A DNA stretch of 64,000 nt from CAZZCU01 sp964652825 (GTDB taxonomy: Bacteria; Bdellovibrionota_B; Oligoflexia; Oligoflexales; CAZZCU01): assembly GCA_964652825.1 (NCBI GenBank), contig CAZZCU010000001.1, positions 186,001 through 250,000 of the forward strand, read 5' to 3'. The notes under the pieces are model-generated. The model did not search any database. It was not told the DNA's origin and saw only the letters and a program-made list of their open reading frames with translations. The translations under genes were made by a program, and so were the position numbers. Below are positions 16,037-25,618 of the stretch, piece by piece; within the stretch, counting starts at the first letter, position 1; every line of letters begins with the position of its first letter.

Positions 16037-17869
16037 ATGTGCGGTATAGTTGGTTACGTCGGCAAGAAGCCCTGCGCCAATCTTATTTTTGACGGGCTGA
16101 AACGCCTTGAGTATCGCGGCTATGATTCGGCTGGTATCGCGGTATTGCATAACGGAACGATCGATATCGTCAAAGCCCAAGGTAAACTCAAGGAACTCCA
16201 ACCGCTGATGAGCAAATTACCCGCGCAAGCAAGCGTGGGTATGGGGCATACACGTTGGGCAACCCATGGCCCGCCGACAACGCAGAATGCTCATCCCCAT
16301 ATTAACGAACGCCTTGCCGTCATCCATAACGGCATTATTGAGAATTATCGCGAATTAAAAGCGGATCTCATCAAGCGCGGCGTTAAATTTCAATCTGATA
16401 CCGATACTGAAGTGGTTTTGCATCTGTTGGATGACGAGCGCCAAAAAGCCAAGAACGCAAAAGCAGCGATCCTGGCAACTTTAAAACAATTAAAGGGCGC
16501 GTTCTCTTTGGGGGTTTTATTCGCCAATGAGCCGGATGCCGTTTATGTGGTGAAGTTGGGCTCGCCCCTGGTTATCGGGCTTGGCGAAGGTGAAAATGTT
16601 TTTGGCAGCGATGCGACAGCTTTAGTCGAGTTGACTAAAAGCGCGATCTTTTTAAATGATCATGAATGCGGTCGCATTACCGCGACTTCGGTTGATCTGT
16701 GGGATTTTGAGGGCAAGGATGTCCGCCATCGTCCGACGCAGCTTAATTGGTCGTCGGCCAGTATCGAAAAACGCGGCTACCGCCATTACATGCTTAAGGA
16801 AATTCACGAACAACCAAGCGTTGTTGCTAATACGATGTCGCGTTTACTTGATCGCGTGAGTTTAAAATTCAACGAAGCCGAAATGGGTTTGGATAAACTG
16901 GATCTCGGACGTGTTAACAGTATCAGTATCGTCGCTTGTGGTTCGGCACACTATGCAGGTGCGGTCGCTAAATATTTCATGGAACCGATGCTTGGCGTGC
17001 CGGTGCATGTAGAATTGGCGAGTGAATTTCGTTATCGCCGTCCGTTTATCAACGACAAGACTCTTTTTATCGCCGTCTCGCAATCCGGAGAGACAGCGGA
17101 TACTCTGGCTTCGGTTAAACACGCAAAATCGCTGGGCTGTCAGACGTTGAGCGTTTGCAATGTTCGCTATTCCTCGATCCCGCGCGAATGTCAGACGACG
17201 CTTTATATGGAAGCCGGACCGGAGATCGGTGTTTGTTCCACCAAATGTTTTACTTCGCAGATTTTGTGTTTGTATCTCTTGAGCTTCGCCGCTGCCGTTA
17301 AATTAAAGCGGTTGCCGACGGATGCGATCAAGGCGCACCTCGAAGAACTCGGAACGTTGCCCTTACAGATGGATCGCGTCATCAATTCAGCTGAATATAT
17401 TGAGAGTGTTGCCGGTAAATATTATGAGCGCCCGAACTTTTTGTTTATCGGTCGTGGTTTGAGTTATCCTATCGCTTTGGAGGGGGCGCTAAAGCTTAAG
17501 GAAATATCGTATGTACATGCCGAAGCTTATGCGGCCGGTGAATTAAAGCATGGACCGATCGCTTTGGTCGATCGTCATATGCCGATCGTGGCGATCGCGC
17601 CACGCGATGGTTATTATGAAAAAACCTTCTCCAATATTGAAGAAGTACGTGCCCGCGAAGGCATTGTCTTATCCTTAGGCGGAGATAACGATAAAAATTT
17701 ACGCGAGCTGAGCGCGGATTACTTTAGCGTGCCACATGCCGATAATGAAGCATGTCAGGCGATTTTAAATTTAATTCCGCTACAATTGCTGGCGTACTAT
17801 ATCGCCGTTAAGCGGGGCACCGATGTTGATCAGCCGCGTAACCTGGCTAAGTCAGTGACTGTGGAGTAA
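16037..17869 (+). CDS. glmS: Glutamine-fructose-6-phosphate aminotransferase (isomerizing)
   Basis: GlmS makes glucosamine-6-P from fructose-6-P and glutamine, the entry to UDP-GlcNAc, peptidoglycan and LPS. The 610 residues match the family's usual length. The nucleophile Cys follows Met1 (MCGIVGYVG), TRWATHG and the SDTDTE loop mark the glutaminase domain, and two SIS domains follow (SQSGETADT; RGLSYPIALEGALKLKEISY). The C-terminus NLAKSVTVE holds the conserved catalytic Lys. AGAGAGG precedes ATG 16037. No riboswitch/ribozyme is seen in the 29-base gap from glmU. Confidence 0.98.
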   Translation: MCGIVGYVGKKPCANLIFDGLKRLEYRGYDSAGIAVLHNGTIDIVKAQGKLKELQPLMSKLPAQASVGMGHTRWATHGPPTTQNAHPHINERLAVIHNGIIENYRELKADLIKRGVKFQSDTDTEVVLHLLDDERQKAKNAKAAILATLKQLKGAFSLGVLFANEPDAVYVVKLGSPLVIGLGEGENVFGSDATALVELTKSAIFLNDHECGRITATSVDLWDFEGKDVRHRPTQLNWSSASIEKRGYRHYMLKEIHEQPSVVANTMSRLLDRVSLKFNEAEMGLDKLDLGRVNSISIVACGSAHYAGAVAKYFMEPMLGVPVHVELASEFRYRRPFINDKTLFIAVSQSGETADTLASVKHAKSLGCQTLSVCNVRYSSIPRECQTTLYMEAGPEIGVCSTKCFTSQILCLYLLSFAAAVKLKRLPTDAIKAHLEELGTLPLQMDRVINSAEYIESVAGKYYERPNFLFIGRGLSYPIALEGALKLKEISYVHAEAYAAGELKHGPIALVDRHMPIVAIAPRDGYYEKTFSNIEEVRAREGIVLSLGGDNDKNLRELSADYFSVPHADNEACQAILNLIPLQLLAYYIAVKRGTDVDQPRNLAKSVTVE

Positions 17870-17873
17870 TAAA

Positions 17874-20036
17874 TTGACCGTGACGACCAAGCTAAATCCG
17901 GCCCAACAGCAGGCTGTCGAGCATATCGATGGGCCGTTGGTTATTTTTGCCGGTGCTGGCAGCGGGAAAACGCGGGTGATTACTGAGCGCATTGCTCATC
18001 TGATTAAAAACGGTGTGCCGGCCCGCTCGATTTTGGCTGTGACTTTTACCAATAAAGCCGCTGGCGAAATGTACAATCGCGTACTTGATAAATGCGGTTC
18101 GTCGGCGTTTGGATGTGTAATCTCGACATTTCATTCGGCATGTGCCCGCTGGTTGCGTGAATTTGCGACCGAGCTTGGTTTTACCTCGGATTTCACTATC
18201 TTTGATGAAAGCGACGCCGACAGTGCTTTGAAACATATACTCAAAGAAGTTGTGAGCAAGTCGGAGCTGGCGTCGATTCTTTCCGAGACACGGCGTTTTA
18301 TTCATTACGTCAAAACCTGGGGCTGGTTCCCGGTCGATGTTGAGAAAATGTCGCATCAGTTGCAGGCGCAACGACAGTTGCCGACCGGCGGTGTCTGGGC
18401 CTATAAGCGTTATCAAGAGTACCTGGCGCAATGCAATGCCATGGATTTTGATGATTTGCTGATGAATGCGCTGCTGTTGATGCGACGCAATGAGCGCGTA
18501 CGCGATATTTTGCAGGCGCGCTATCGCTATGTCATGGTCGATGAGTATCAAGATACGAATCGCACGCAATTTGAGCTGATTCAGACATTGTGTGCAAAAC
18601 ATCGTAATCTTTGTGTTGTCGGTGATGATGACCAGTCGATTTATAGCTGGCGTGGTGCAACACCGGCAAATATTCTCGACTTTGATAAAACCTATCCCGA
18701 AGCCAAAAAAGTAACCCTCGAGCAGAATTATCGTTGCACGTCCAATATTGTGGATGCCGCCAGTGCCATGATTGCGAACAATCGTAAGCGTGTCGCTAAA
18801 ACCTTGTTCACCAACAATCCACCGGGTGATTCAATTGATGTCATGGTGGAAGCCGACGGTGAGTTGGAGGCGCATGCTATCGTTGCCGCGATTCAGACGG
18901 AGGCCCCACGTTTTTCTCTTGCCGACATCGCGATTTTTTATCGAACCAACAGTCAGTCGCGGGCGCTGGAGGATGCGTTACGGCGTGCGAATATTCCCTA
19001 TCAGATTTTTGGTTCCGTGCGTTTTTATGATCGCATGGAGATCAAAGATATCGTTGCTTATATGCGGTTGCTGACCAATCCCAAGGACGACATCAGTGCT
19101 AAACGCATTATCAATGTGCCGACCCGTGGAATTGGGGACACCGCCGTCCAACAAGTCGAGAAAGAAGCAGCTTCCCGAGGCTTGAGTTTTCTCGACGCGG
19201 TGCAGGTTCTCGCTCAAGAGGGTGTTCCGCGTTTGTCGTCTAAATTGAAAGTGTTTGTTCAGCTGCATAAGCATCTGCAGGAACGGATGGCCGGCTTGCG
19301 GCTGGACGGTGTGGTTGATGCGATTACGTCGGTGACGGAGTATCACGATTATCTGAAAAAGAAATTTCCGGACCAAGCCGAAGATAAAATCGATAACGTA
19401 CACGAATTAGCCAATGCTTTAGCTCTGTATGAAAGCAACTTCCCCGAGAGCACGCTTCAGGAATGGTTACAGTCCGTTTCTTTGACCAACGCCGCGGATG
19501 ATATGCCGAGTTCCGGTGTTTCGATGATGACCCTACATACCGCCAAAGGCTTGGAGTATAAACGCGTTTTCATCGCCGGCGTCGAAGAAGGTTTGCTACC
19601 GCATCGCAGCAGTGTTGATAATGCGGATGACTGCGAAGAAGAGCGCCGTTTGTTTTATGTGGGCATGACGCGTGCGAGGGAAAAACTCAGTCTGCTGTGC
19701 GCTTATCGTCGTCGCACTTTTGATCAGACCTCCTACAATCAACCTTCGCGTTTCTTGCGTGAGATTCCTGATAAGTATCTAAGCGGCATTGAGGTAGCCG
19801 GAAGTAACAGTCGTGCGGACGGTTATTCGGATCCTTATACCGGCGTCAGCTACGATTACGGCGGATCCGCCGCGGAAGACGGTCAGATCGAAACCGGTAA
19901 TACCGTGTCACACCCGACCTACGGCAAAGGTACTGTCGAGCACATCGAACGAGATTTTTCCGGGTTTAAGGTCACGGTTCATTTCGATGAGTTCGGCCTT
20001 CGTAAAGTTTCGTTGCATCATCTATCTGTTCGTTAG
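17874..20036 (+). CDS. UvrD/PcrA-family DNA helicase
   Basis: This is a 720-residue superfamily 1A 3'-5' helicase. The motifs in order are Q motif LNPAQQQAV, Walker A AGAGSGKTR, VTFTNKAAGEM, Walker B VDEYQDTN, motif III GDDDQSIYSWRGA, LEQNYRC, motif V TLHTAKGLEYKRVFIAGVEE and motif VI YVGMTRAREKL. The C-terminal GNTVSHPTYGKGTVEHIE module is the PcrA/UvrD RNAP- or DNA-binding extension. It acts in excision and mismatch repair or in removing protein from DNA. The start is TTG 17874 with GGAG upstream, 4 bases after the glmS stop. I cannot choose between the uvrD and pcrA names. Confidence 0.95.
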   Translation: MTVTTKLNPAQQQAVEHIDGPLVIFAGAGSGKTRVITERIAHLIKNGVPARSILAVTFTNKAAGEMYNRVLDKCGSSAFGCVISTFHSACARWLREFATELGFTSDFTIFDESDADSALKHILKEVVSKSELASILSETRRFIHYVKTWGWFPVDVEKMSHQLQAQRQLPTGGVWAYKRYQEYLAQCNAMDFDDLLMNALLLMRRNERVRDILQARYRYVMVDEYQDTNRTQFELIQTLCAKHRNLCVVGDDDQSIYSWRGATPANILDFDKTYPEAKKVTLEQNYRCTSNIVDAASAMIANNRKRVAKTLFTNNPPGDSIDVMVEADGELEAHAIVAAIQTEAPRFSLADIAIFYRTNSQSRALEDALRRANIPYQIFGSVRFYDRMEIKDIVAYMRLLTNPKDDISAKRIINVPTRGIGDTAVQQVEKEAASRGLSFLDAVQVLAQEGVPRLSSKLKVFVQLHKHLQERMAGLRLDGVVDAITSVTEYHDYLKKKFPDQAEDKIDNVHELANALALYESNFPESTLQEWLQSVSLTNAADDMPSSGVSMMTLHTAKGLEYKRVFIAGVEEGLLPHRSSVDNADDCEEERRLFYVGMTRAREKLSLLCAYRRRTFDQTSYNQPSRFLREIPDKYLSGIEVAGSNSRADGYSDPYTGVSYDYGGSAAEDGQIETGNTVSHPTYGKGTVEHIERDFSGFKVTVHFDEFGLRKVSLHHLSVR

Positions 20037-20097
20037 CGGTCGCGCTATAATAGTTGTAAATCACCGATTTTATCAGAAATTACCGAGGTTTAGTAAA

Positions 20098-20379
20098 TTG
20101 CAAAAGCAGCAGTTTTTTGCCGCGATCTTGCTGGTCTTTGGTGTCGTCGTGCTGGTTACCGGCATGCTGCGGGGTGGTAGTTCCTTGCGTACTTATTGGG
20201 AGCTGCGGGCCAGCCGCGATATTTTACAAGAAACCATAAATAATCTGAAAAATCAGAGCGAAAATTTGCAGTTGGAAATCACCAAGATCAAACAATCATC
20301 GGATTACGCCAAGAAAGTCCTACGCGATAAGTATCATGTAACGGAACCAAACGAGAGCATCGTTTTTTTTGCTGACTAG
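20098..20379 (+). CDS. FtsB/DivIC-like septum initiator protein
   Basis: The small protein (93 residues) has one N-terminal membrane helix (about 6-24) followed by a coiled coil (36-70) and YAKKVLRDKYHVTEPNES, close to the FtsB/DivIC pattern in which the last part contacts FtsL/FtsQ. It is a bitopic division protein with a periplasmic coiled coil. The start is TTG 20098, 9 bases after GAGG; longer upstream readings overlap the helicase gene and lack support. A TATAAT at 20046-20051 could be a -10 element. It lies 14 bases before the next lipoprotein gene. Confidence 0.75.
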   Translation: MQKQQFFAAILLVFGVVVLVTGMLRGGSSLRTYWELRASRDILQETINNLKNQSENLQLEITKIKQSSDYAKKVLRDKYHVTEPNESIVFFAD

Positions 20380-20393
20380 AGGGGATGAGTGTC

Positions 20394-21593
20394 ATGCGTA
20401 TTTTTGTATTGATCGCTTTGTTACTGCCGGCTTGTTCCAGTGACACCAATTTCAATCAACTCTTTGTCTCCAAAGGCCAAGCAGAGTCGGTCGATGCACT
20501 GTTTCAACAAGCAGAAAATCAGTATAACGCGGGCAAATTTTCTGATGCGCTTAAGGCTGCTGAGAAAGCGTATGCAATTAATACGAATAACGAAGAGGTT
20601 GTAGTGCTCCTGGGTTACATCCATTTGGCGTTGGCGGGTATCGACACCTTTCAGTTGGCCAAAGGTTTGATTCAGATTGAAGAGGATAAGAAGAACAAGC
20701 CAGCCGATCAACCTGCTGAGAATAATTCCGCTGCTTCCTCTCTAAGCTCAATGAGTACGCTATTGGGTATCAGCTCCGCTGATGTACTTAGATTGGGTAG
20801 TGAGGATGTTTCGGATCTTGAGTATTTTTACGACTTCCCGGTGGTTTTGCCAATGTCGGCACCTGAGGCGCGGGCTTCTGGCGTCTCCGCTCTGGCGCAT
20901 GTTAATAAAGCTATCCAGTATGTGTGCCCGTATGTAGATCAGGAAGCTAAGATCATTGAAGCCAATGGCTTCGTGGATGATTCACGGCATATCGCCGAAA
21001 ACTGCCCGACAACTACCAATACCCGATACTTCGGTGCCAAAGCCCATTTCTTGTGGTCATTCTCGCATCTCACAGAGGCCCTCGCCTTTTACGCAGTTTT
21101 GCTTTATCAGCCGTCTGGCGCGAACGCGCCGCATCTGCAGTTGCGGGCGGATTCGTTGAAAGATAATACCGCTAGCATTCCGATTGTTGATATTGCTGAT
21201 TACTATATGGAGTATGCGGCGGTGGTTGATAGTATTCTGCCGGCTGGTGATAACGATTCACAACTCCGAGCCGTACTTAACGGACTTAAAGCCACATCAC
21301 TGGGATTCAGCCGATTATCGGGTGTCCCGGCGAGTTTGACCAAAGGCATTGATAAAGCTCTGAATGATATCGAGTCCAAGCGTGATCAGGTGCAAGGTTC
21401 TACCAACGCGGATAAGGATAGTTCGGTTCTGAAAGGTCAATTGACCCAGAAAGCAGCTAAATCGTTGGCGGGACAAATAACATCGTTGGCGACATCGAAT
21501 CCGGGACAGTTTGCCCAGCAAAAATCAGAGATTTGCGCTTCTTACGTAACAATCGCCGGGCCAGCAAGCCCACCACTAGCAGAATGCCAATAA
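20394..21593 (+). CDS. Lipoprotein with TPR-like helical repeats
   Basis: This is a 399-residue exported lipoprotein; the lipobox is LLPAC at residues 10-14 after MRIFVLIALL. A TPR-like pair follows (AENQYNAGKFSDALKAAEKA, then NNEEVVVLLGYIHLAL). The remainder is helical and Ser/Ala-rich, with three Cys around 190-215 and two near the C-terminus. I prefer ATG 20394, 9 bases after GAGGGG, over ATG 20385, which touches that site. The family is not recognised. TPR lipoproteins often belong to envelope assembly or secretion complexes, but nothing here proves that. A 26-base inverted repeat begins 1 base after the stop. Confidence 0.65.
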   Translation: MRIFVLIALLLPACSSDTNFNQLFVSKGQAESVDALFQQAENQYNAGKFSDALKAAEKAYAINTNNEEVVVLLGYIHLALAGIDTFQLAKGLIQIEEDKKNKPADQPAENNSAASSLSSMSTLLGISSADVLRLGSEDVSDLEYFYDFPVVLPMSAPEARASGVSALAHVNKAIQYVCPYVDQEAKIIEANGFVDDSRHIAENCPTTTNTRYFGAKAHFLWSFSHLTEALAFYAVLLYQPSGANAPHLQLRADSLKDNTASIPIVDIADYYMEYAAVVDSILPAGDNDSQLRAVLNGLKATSLGFSRLSGVPASLTKGIDKALNDIESKRDQVQGSTNADKDSSVLKGQLTQKAAKSLAGQITSLATSNPGQFAQQKSEICASYVTIAGPASPPLAECQ

Positions 21594-21594
21594 T

Positions 21595-21657
21595 TTAAGG
21601 GGACACACGACTGAACCCGATCTTAAATAATTCGGGTTCAGTCGTGTGTCCCCTTAA
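21595..21657. repeat. Perfect 26-bp inverted repeat between convergent genes
   Basis: Arms 21595-21620 and 21632-21657 are exact reverse complements (starting TTAAGGGGACACACGACTGA) around an 11-base AT-rich loop. The hairpin is much longer and more perfect than an ordinary terminator, and no T-run follows. It sits exactly between the lipoprotein stop (21593) and the stop of the convergent dksA-like gene (21666). It may act as a bidirectional terminator or be a REP/MITE-like mobile palindrome. I noticed no second copy in the window. Confidence 0.8.
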
Positions 21658-21665
21658 CTGTCTTA

Positions 21666-22100
21666 CTATGGTTTCAGTGTTTCGTCTTCGTCAGCTACGC
21701 CGCGCCCACTTTTCTTGCGACGCTCAAGTTGCTCTTTATACTTCACGCTGTGACGACACCATGGGCGTACTTCAAGACGGCGCTTAGGAATGGGTTCGCC
21801 CGTTCCTTCGCAATAGCCGTAATCACCGATTTCGATTTTGTGTAAAGCGTGTTCGATTTCACCAAGCAGCTTGCGATCACGATCCAACAATTTAAATGTC
21901 AGATTTTGCTCGATCGTTGCCGACGCCAAGTCGACTTCATCCATCATTTCATTTTTATCAAGTTGGATATTGCCGCTTTCCATTGCCTGGCGAGCTTTGT
22001 GCATTAACTTTTGTTTTTCAGTTGTCAGTAGATCTTTGAAATACTTCAACTCATCTTTGGTGAAGAGAGAGGAAGTGGCTTCTTTAGTTTCACTAGCCAT
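21666..22100 (-). CDS. dksA: DksA/TraR-family transcription factor with degenerate zinc site
   Basis: The 144-residue protein binds in the RNA polymerase secondary channel and modulates initiation, usually with ppGpp. The coiled-coil tip has the functional DxxDxA motif (D54, D57, A59). The globular end keeps DYGYCEGTGEP and RRLEVRP, but the four zinc ligands of E. coli DksA align to C97, T100, S118 and Y121. Only one ligand Cys remains, with another Cys at 115. Zinc binding is therefore doubtful, as in some known Cys-poor DksA homologues. I use ATG 22100 (AAGG 8 bases upstream) instead of a TTG at 22130. A good promoter lies 83 bases upstream. Confidence 0.85.
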   Translation of the reverse strand: MASETKEATSSLFTKDELKYFKDLLTTEKQKLMHKARQAMESGNIQLDKNEMMDEVDLASATIEQNLTFKLLDRDRKLLGEIEHALHKIEIGDYGYCEGTGEPIPKRRLEVRPWCRHSVKYKEQLERRKKSGRGVADEDETLKP

Positions 22101-22182
22101 GTTGAATACCCTTTCTTTGGCCTTCTCCAATCTACAGAAAGCCGACGCTTAAAAACGCCAAAAGTGCCGTGATTGGCATCTC

Positions 22183-22211
22183 AATATACGCATAAACAGC
22201 TGAAACATCAA
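22183..22211 (-). promoter_or_regulatory. Sigma-70-type promoter of the dksA-like gene
   Basis: On the minus strand TTGATG (22211-22206), a 17-base spacer and TATATT (22188-22183) point to the start at 22100. Confidence 0.6.
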
Positions 22212-22256
22212 GTTATTGCAGGCTTTAGCGATACCAGTCCGAATGAGTAGGAACAC

Positions 22257-24881
22257 TTACTGTTCTATGAACAGTTCCGTTGCCGCCGGGTTATCGAGTA
22301 AAGATTTCATTTCATTTAGCATATTTAGCGCCTGCAATGGCGTGGTTCGGTGGATCCTGAGTGTCTGAATACGTGCAGCGATTTCCATGATTTGCTCCAA
22401 ATCTTTGGGCAAGGTTACCCTGGCATCGGTCGATTTGGCCGGTCGTTCGCCCGACGGGGCCGGGTGGGTCAAACCCTCCTTCAGGAGCTTTTCCGCCTGG
22501 CTTAGCGTCGTTGGCGGTAAGCCGGCGAGTTTGGCGACTTCAAGCCCAAAAGATCCACCGGAAGCACCGTCGATCAAGCGATGAGTGAAGATCACCTGTT
22601 CGCCTTCTTCGCGGGCTTCGGTTTGCATCAATTTTACACCGCTAAGTTTGTGCGCGAACGGTACCAGCTCGTGGTAGTGCGTTGCGAACAATGCATAGCA
22701 ATCGATGCGCTGTACGAGATCTTCTAAAATGGCGGCGGCAATTGCGACACCATCCTGAGTTGACGTTCCGCGTCCAACCTCGTCGAGGATCACCAAGCTT
22801 TTTGCTGTTGCCTGCCGCAGAATATAAGCGGCCTCGCTCATTTCGACCATGAAAGTTGATTGGCCGCGCGCAAGATCATCGGACGCCCCGACGCGCGTAA
22901 AAAACTGGTCAAACAGCGGCAGATTGGCTTGCGTGGCTGGAACAAAACTCCCGACTTGATGCAGTAGACTGGCAATAGCCGTTTGCCGCATGATAGTTGA
23001 TTTGCCTGCCATGTTAGGACCAGTGAGAAGTATGCGTTTGGTGTCCGGCTTTATGACAATATCGTTTGGGGTGTAAGCATGCTTGCCGACAAAACCTTCA
23101 ACGACGGGATGTCGGCAGCCGATGAGTTGCAAGGTGCCATCTTTGGCAATTGCTGGTTTGCAGAAATTTGCCTGCAATGCTTTGAAAGCAAAAGCTTGAA
23201 TGATATCAAGCTGAGCGATGGCATTCGCTGCTTTGAGTAACGCCGGGCGATGCTCACGTAATTTTTGGACAAGATCACTATATAATTGTTGTTCGCGTTC
23301 AATTGCTTCATGGAACGCTTGGCTTAACTCAACGTCAAGTGTTTGCAGCTCGGGTGTCGTAAAGCGTTCCCCGTTTACCATCGTTTGTTTGCGGATAAAC
23401 GTCGGCGGGATTTTGGCCGCGTGTGTTTTGGTTACTTCAATTAATAAACCGAAAGATTTGTGATTCTTAACTTTCAAACTGGAGATGCCGGTTTCGGCAC
23501 GCAATTTCTCTTCGTAGGCCAGCATGCGCTCTTCGCCTCGATGGGCGAGAAGATTTTTCTGATCCAGGGTTTTGTCATAGCTGGCCGCGAAAATCTCGTT
23601 GCCGTGGCCCGGTCGCCCAGGTTCAGCAATGAGCGCGGTATCGAGCAGTCTGGTAGTTGCTTCTGCTGTTGTCAGTTCGGTAATGAGGGCGTGGATTGGC
23701 GTCGGCATGGCGTTGCTCGTCTTGGGTTGAGCGTTGGCAAATTCGGCCAGCTTGCGAAGACTGCTTCGCATGACTCCCAGTTCGTTCGGCGTGATACTGC
23801 CGGCGACGATGCGCGTCGATAGACGCTCTAAATCGCCGGTTCCACTTAAGATCTCGCGCCAACTCTGCAATAGCTTTGGTTCGTCTTTAAGATACGATAC
23901 GCAGGTGTTTCGTCGCACGATCGGCGACTCGCTGGCATAGGGATGCGCCAAATCATAGCGCAAAGCCCGCGCACCCATCGGCGTCAGCGTGCGATTGATT
24001 TCCTTAAATAAACTGCCATCAGCTTCGCGTCGCAAGCTAGTTTCAAATAGTTCAAGATCGCGGCACACGATGGCATCCAGTTGAATGCGATCCGAAGCAT
24101 GTAAAGGTTTTGCCGCCAGAAAGCGTTCGGGATTGAAATATAAATTGGTCAGATACTCAAATAGCGCGCTGACTAGAACATTGGTATTCCCAGTATGTTT
24201 AACACCTGGGATTTTTTCGATTGGTTTGCCCAATGTTTTGCTGATGATTTGCTTTTGCTTGGCTGCATCACGCAAAATCGCTTCCGGCATTTCGGCGAGT
24301 GCGGTATGCGGCATGCTGATTTGCGCCAGGGCAGCTTGGAGCTTGGTGTGATGAAAGCTACGCGCTAGTACTTCTTTGGGCTGTAGGCGGGACAATAGGC
24401 GCACCACACCCTCGAAGTCTTCGGCTTCGCCCACGCGTAGATCGGCCGTCGAGACATCAGCTGCCACAATAGACCAGATGTGTTTATTTGGCTCTTCGAG
24501 AATTGCGACCAGGTAGTTTGGCTGATCGGCATCAAGACTTTCTAATTCATCAACGCATGCTGGCGTTAAGAAGCGAGTGATTTCCCGTCGCACAAGACCT
24601 TTAGCCACTGAGGGATCTTCAACTTGATCAGCGATCGCCACTTTGTAGCCCATGCGCAGCAAACGTAGCCAGTAATTTTTGACGCTGTGATGTGGGACGC
24701 CGCAGAACGGAATGCGCTCATTGTTACCTTTCTCGCGACTGGTTAAGACGATTTGTAATTTTGGTGCGACTTCGGCTGCGTCATCACCGAACATTTCGTA
24801 GAAGTCACCCATCCGAAAAAATAAGACGGCGCCTCGCGCTTGCTGCTTAAGATCAAAATACTGACGTAGCATCGGGGTCAT
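22257..24881 (-). CDS. mutS: DNA mismatch repair protein MutS
   Basis: MutS recognises mismatches and recruits MutL. The 874-residue protein has the N-terminal mismatch-wedge motif GDFYEMF, connector and lever/clamp domains, and the ABC-type ATPase: Walker A GPNMAGKST at 621-629, STFMVEMSEAAYILRQAT, Walker B VILDEVGRGTST and ATHYHEL. A short C-terminal helical part ends the protein. The length is normal for MutS1. ATG 24881 overlaps the end of comF by 29 bases and is preceded by AAGGAG 10 bases upstream, so the two genes are translationally linked. mutL is not in the window. Confidence 0.98.
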   Translation of the reverse strand: MTPMLRQYFDLKQQARGAVLFFRMGDFYEMFGDDAAEVAPKLQIVLTSREKGNNERIPFCGVPHHSVKNYWLRLLRMGYKVAIADQVEDPSVAKGLVRREITRFLTPACVDELESLDADQPNYLVAILEEPNKHIWSIVAADVSTADLRVGEAEDFEGVVRLLSRLQPKEVLARSFHHTKLQAALAQISMPHTALAEMPEAILRDAAKQKQIISKTLGKPIEKIPGVKHTGNTNVLVSALFEYLTNLYFNPERFLAAKPLHASDRIQLDAIVCRDLELFETSLRREADGSLFKEINRTLTPMGARALRYDLAHPYASESPIVRRNTCVSYLKDEPKLLQSWREILSGTGDLERLSTRIVAGSITPNELGVMRSSLRKLAEFANAQPKTSNAMPTPIHALITELTTAEATTRLLDTALIAEPGRPGHGNEIFAASYDKTLDQKNLLAHRGEERMLAYEEKLRAETGISSLKVKNHKSFGLLIEVTKTHAAKIPPTFIRKQTMVNGERFTTPELQTLDVELSQAFHEAIEREQQLYSDLVQKLREHRPALLKAANAIAQLDIIQAFAFKALQANFCKPAIAKDGTLQLIGCRHPVVEGFVGKHAYTPNDIVIKPDTKRILLTGPNMAGKSTIMRQTAIASLLHQVGSFVPATQANLPLFDQFFTRVGASDDLARGQSTFMVEMSEAAYILRQATAKSLVILDEVGRGTSTQDGVAIAAAILEDLVQRIDCYALFATHYHELVPFAHKLSGVKLMQTEAREEGEQVIFTHRLIDGASGGSFGLEVAKLAGLPPTTLSQAEKLLKEGLTHPAPSGERPAKSTDARVTLPKDLEQIMEIAARIQTLRIHRTTPLQALNMLNEMKSLLDNPAATELFIEQ

Positions 24882-25578
24882 GAGTTGTTAACTCCTTGCG
24901 ATCAATCGATATGAGCTTGGAGGATCCTGCCAAGCAGAGTCCGCGTATCCGTGCGCCCGGATAGAAATTCGCTAAAGTGGCCATAGTCAACCCCGATGTG
25001 ATGATATCGTCAAGTAGAAGAAGACGTTTTCCACGCCACCAGTGGTTTTTTGCCAGACGTCGGGGAGCCGGTGGCGCATGCCATTGCTTTTCTTGCTGCC
25101 GGGCGCGTTTTTGTAAGCGCCATGCCAGTTGGCGCGGTGCAATTCTTAGCGGGCGTTGCTCGATGTTCGCCAGGCGCTGAGCGGCACCATAAGCCAGATC
25201 GAAACGTCCTCGCAGACGCCCCCACAGGCTCGATGGTGCCGGAATAATATAATCAGCCTGTGAAGCCAGATAGATGGCCTGTGGATGATTTGTGAATAGC
25301 TCGACGAGATATCGGTAATTGCTGAGTTTCGATCGGATCTTACAGTCGAGGATGATCTGGCGTAAGGGATTCGTGTATTGATAGAGATAGTGAACAGTAA
25401 GCTCCTGATCACCGACATCGATGTATTGCCAGGCGGCAAGGTCTTGGATGCGGGGTGCGCAGGCGGCGCAGAGAAATCCCCACCCCTGTGTTAGATAACC
25501 GACTTCACCGCAACGGATGCAAAAATTCCACGCCATGCTCCAAGTCTGACCCGAAGCCGCTAAGTCCGCCAGTGACAT
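24853..25578 (-). CDS. ComF/GntX-family phosphoribosyltransferase-like protein
   Basis: The 241-residue protein has an N-terminal Cys4 zinc ribbon (CIRCG...CAAC) and a phosphoribosyltransferase fold whose PRPP loop reads LLLLDDIITSGLT. ComF proteins take part in DNA uptake, where they interact with the competence helicase, and are widespread in non-competent bacteria too. The C-terminus continues about 20 residues into the mutS reading region. It lies 40 bases downstream of prfC. ATG 25578 is used, with a weak AGGTGA site upstream; M15 (25536) is possible but its SD is too close. Confidence 0.85.
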   Translation of the reverse strand: MSLADLAASGQTWSMAWNFCIRCGEVGYLTQGWGFLCAACAPRIQDLAAWQYIDVGDQELTVHYLYQYTNPLRQIILDCKIRSKLSNYRYLVELFTNHPQAIYLASQADYIIPAPSSLWGRLRGRFDLAYGAAQRLANIEQRPLRIAPRQLAWRLQKRARQQEKQWHAPPAPRRLAKNHWWRGKRLLLLDDIITSGLTMATLANFYPGARIRGLCLAGSSKLISIDRKELTTHDPDATSVF

Positions 25579-25618
25579 GCGCTCAGATCACCTATGACAT
25601 GTTTTTAAAACGGATTGT

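Noticed and set aside
19813..20097. Long N-terminal extension of the FtsB-like gene overlapping the helicase
   Set aside because: It overlaps a confident gene by over 200 bases and shows no family similarity; the TTG at 20098 has a ribosome-binding site.
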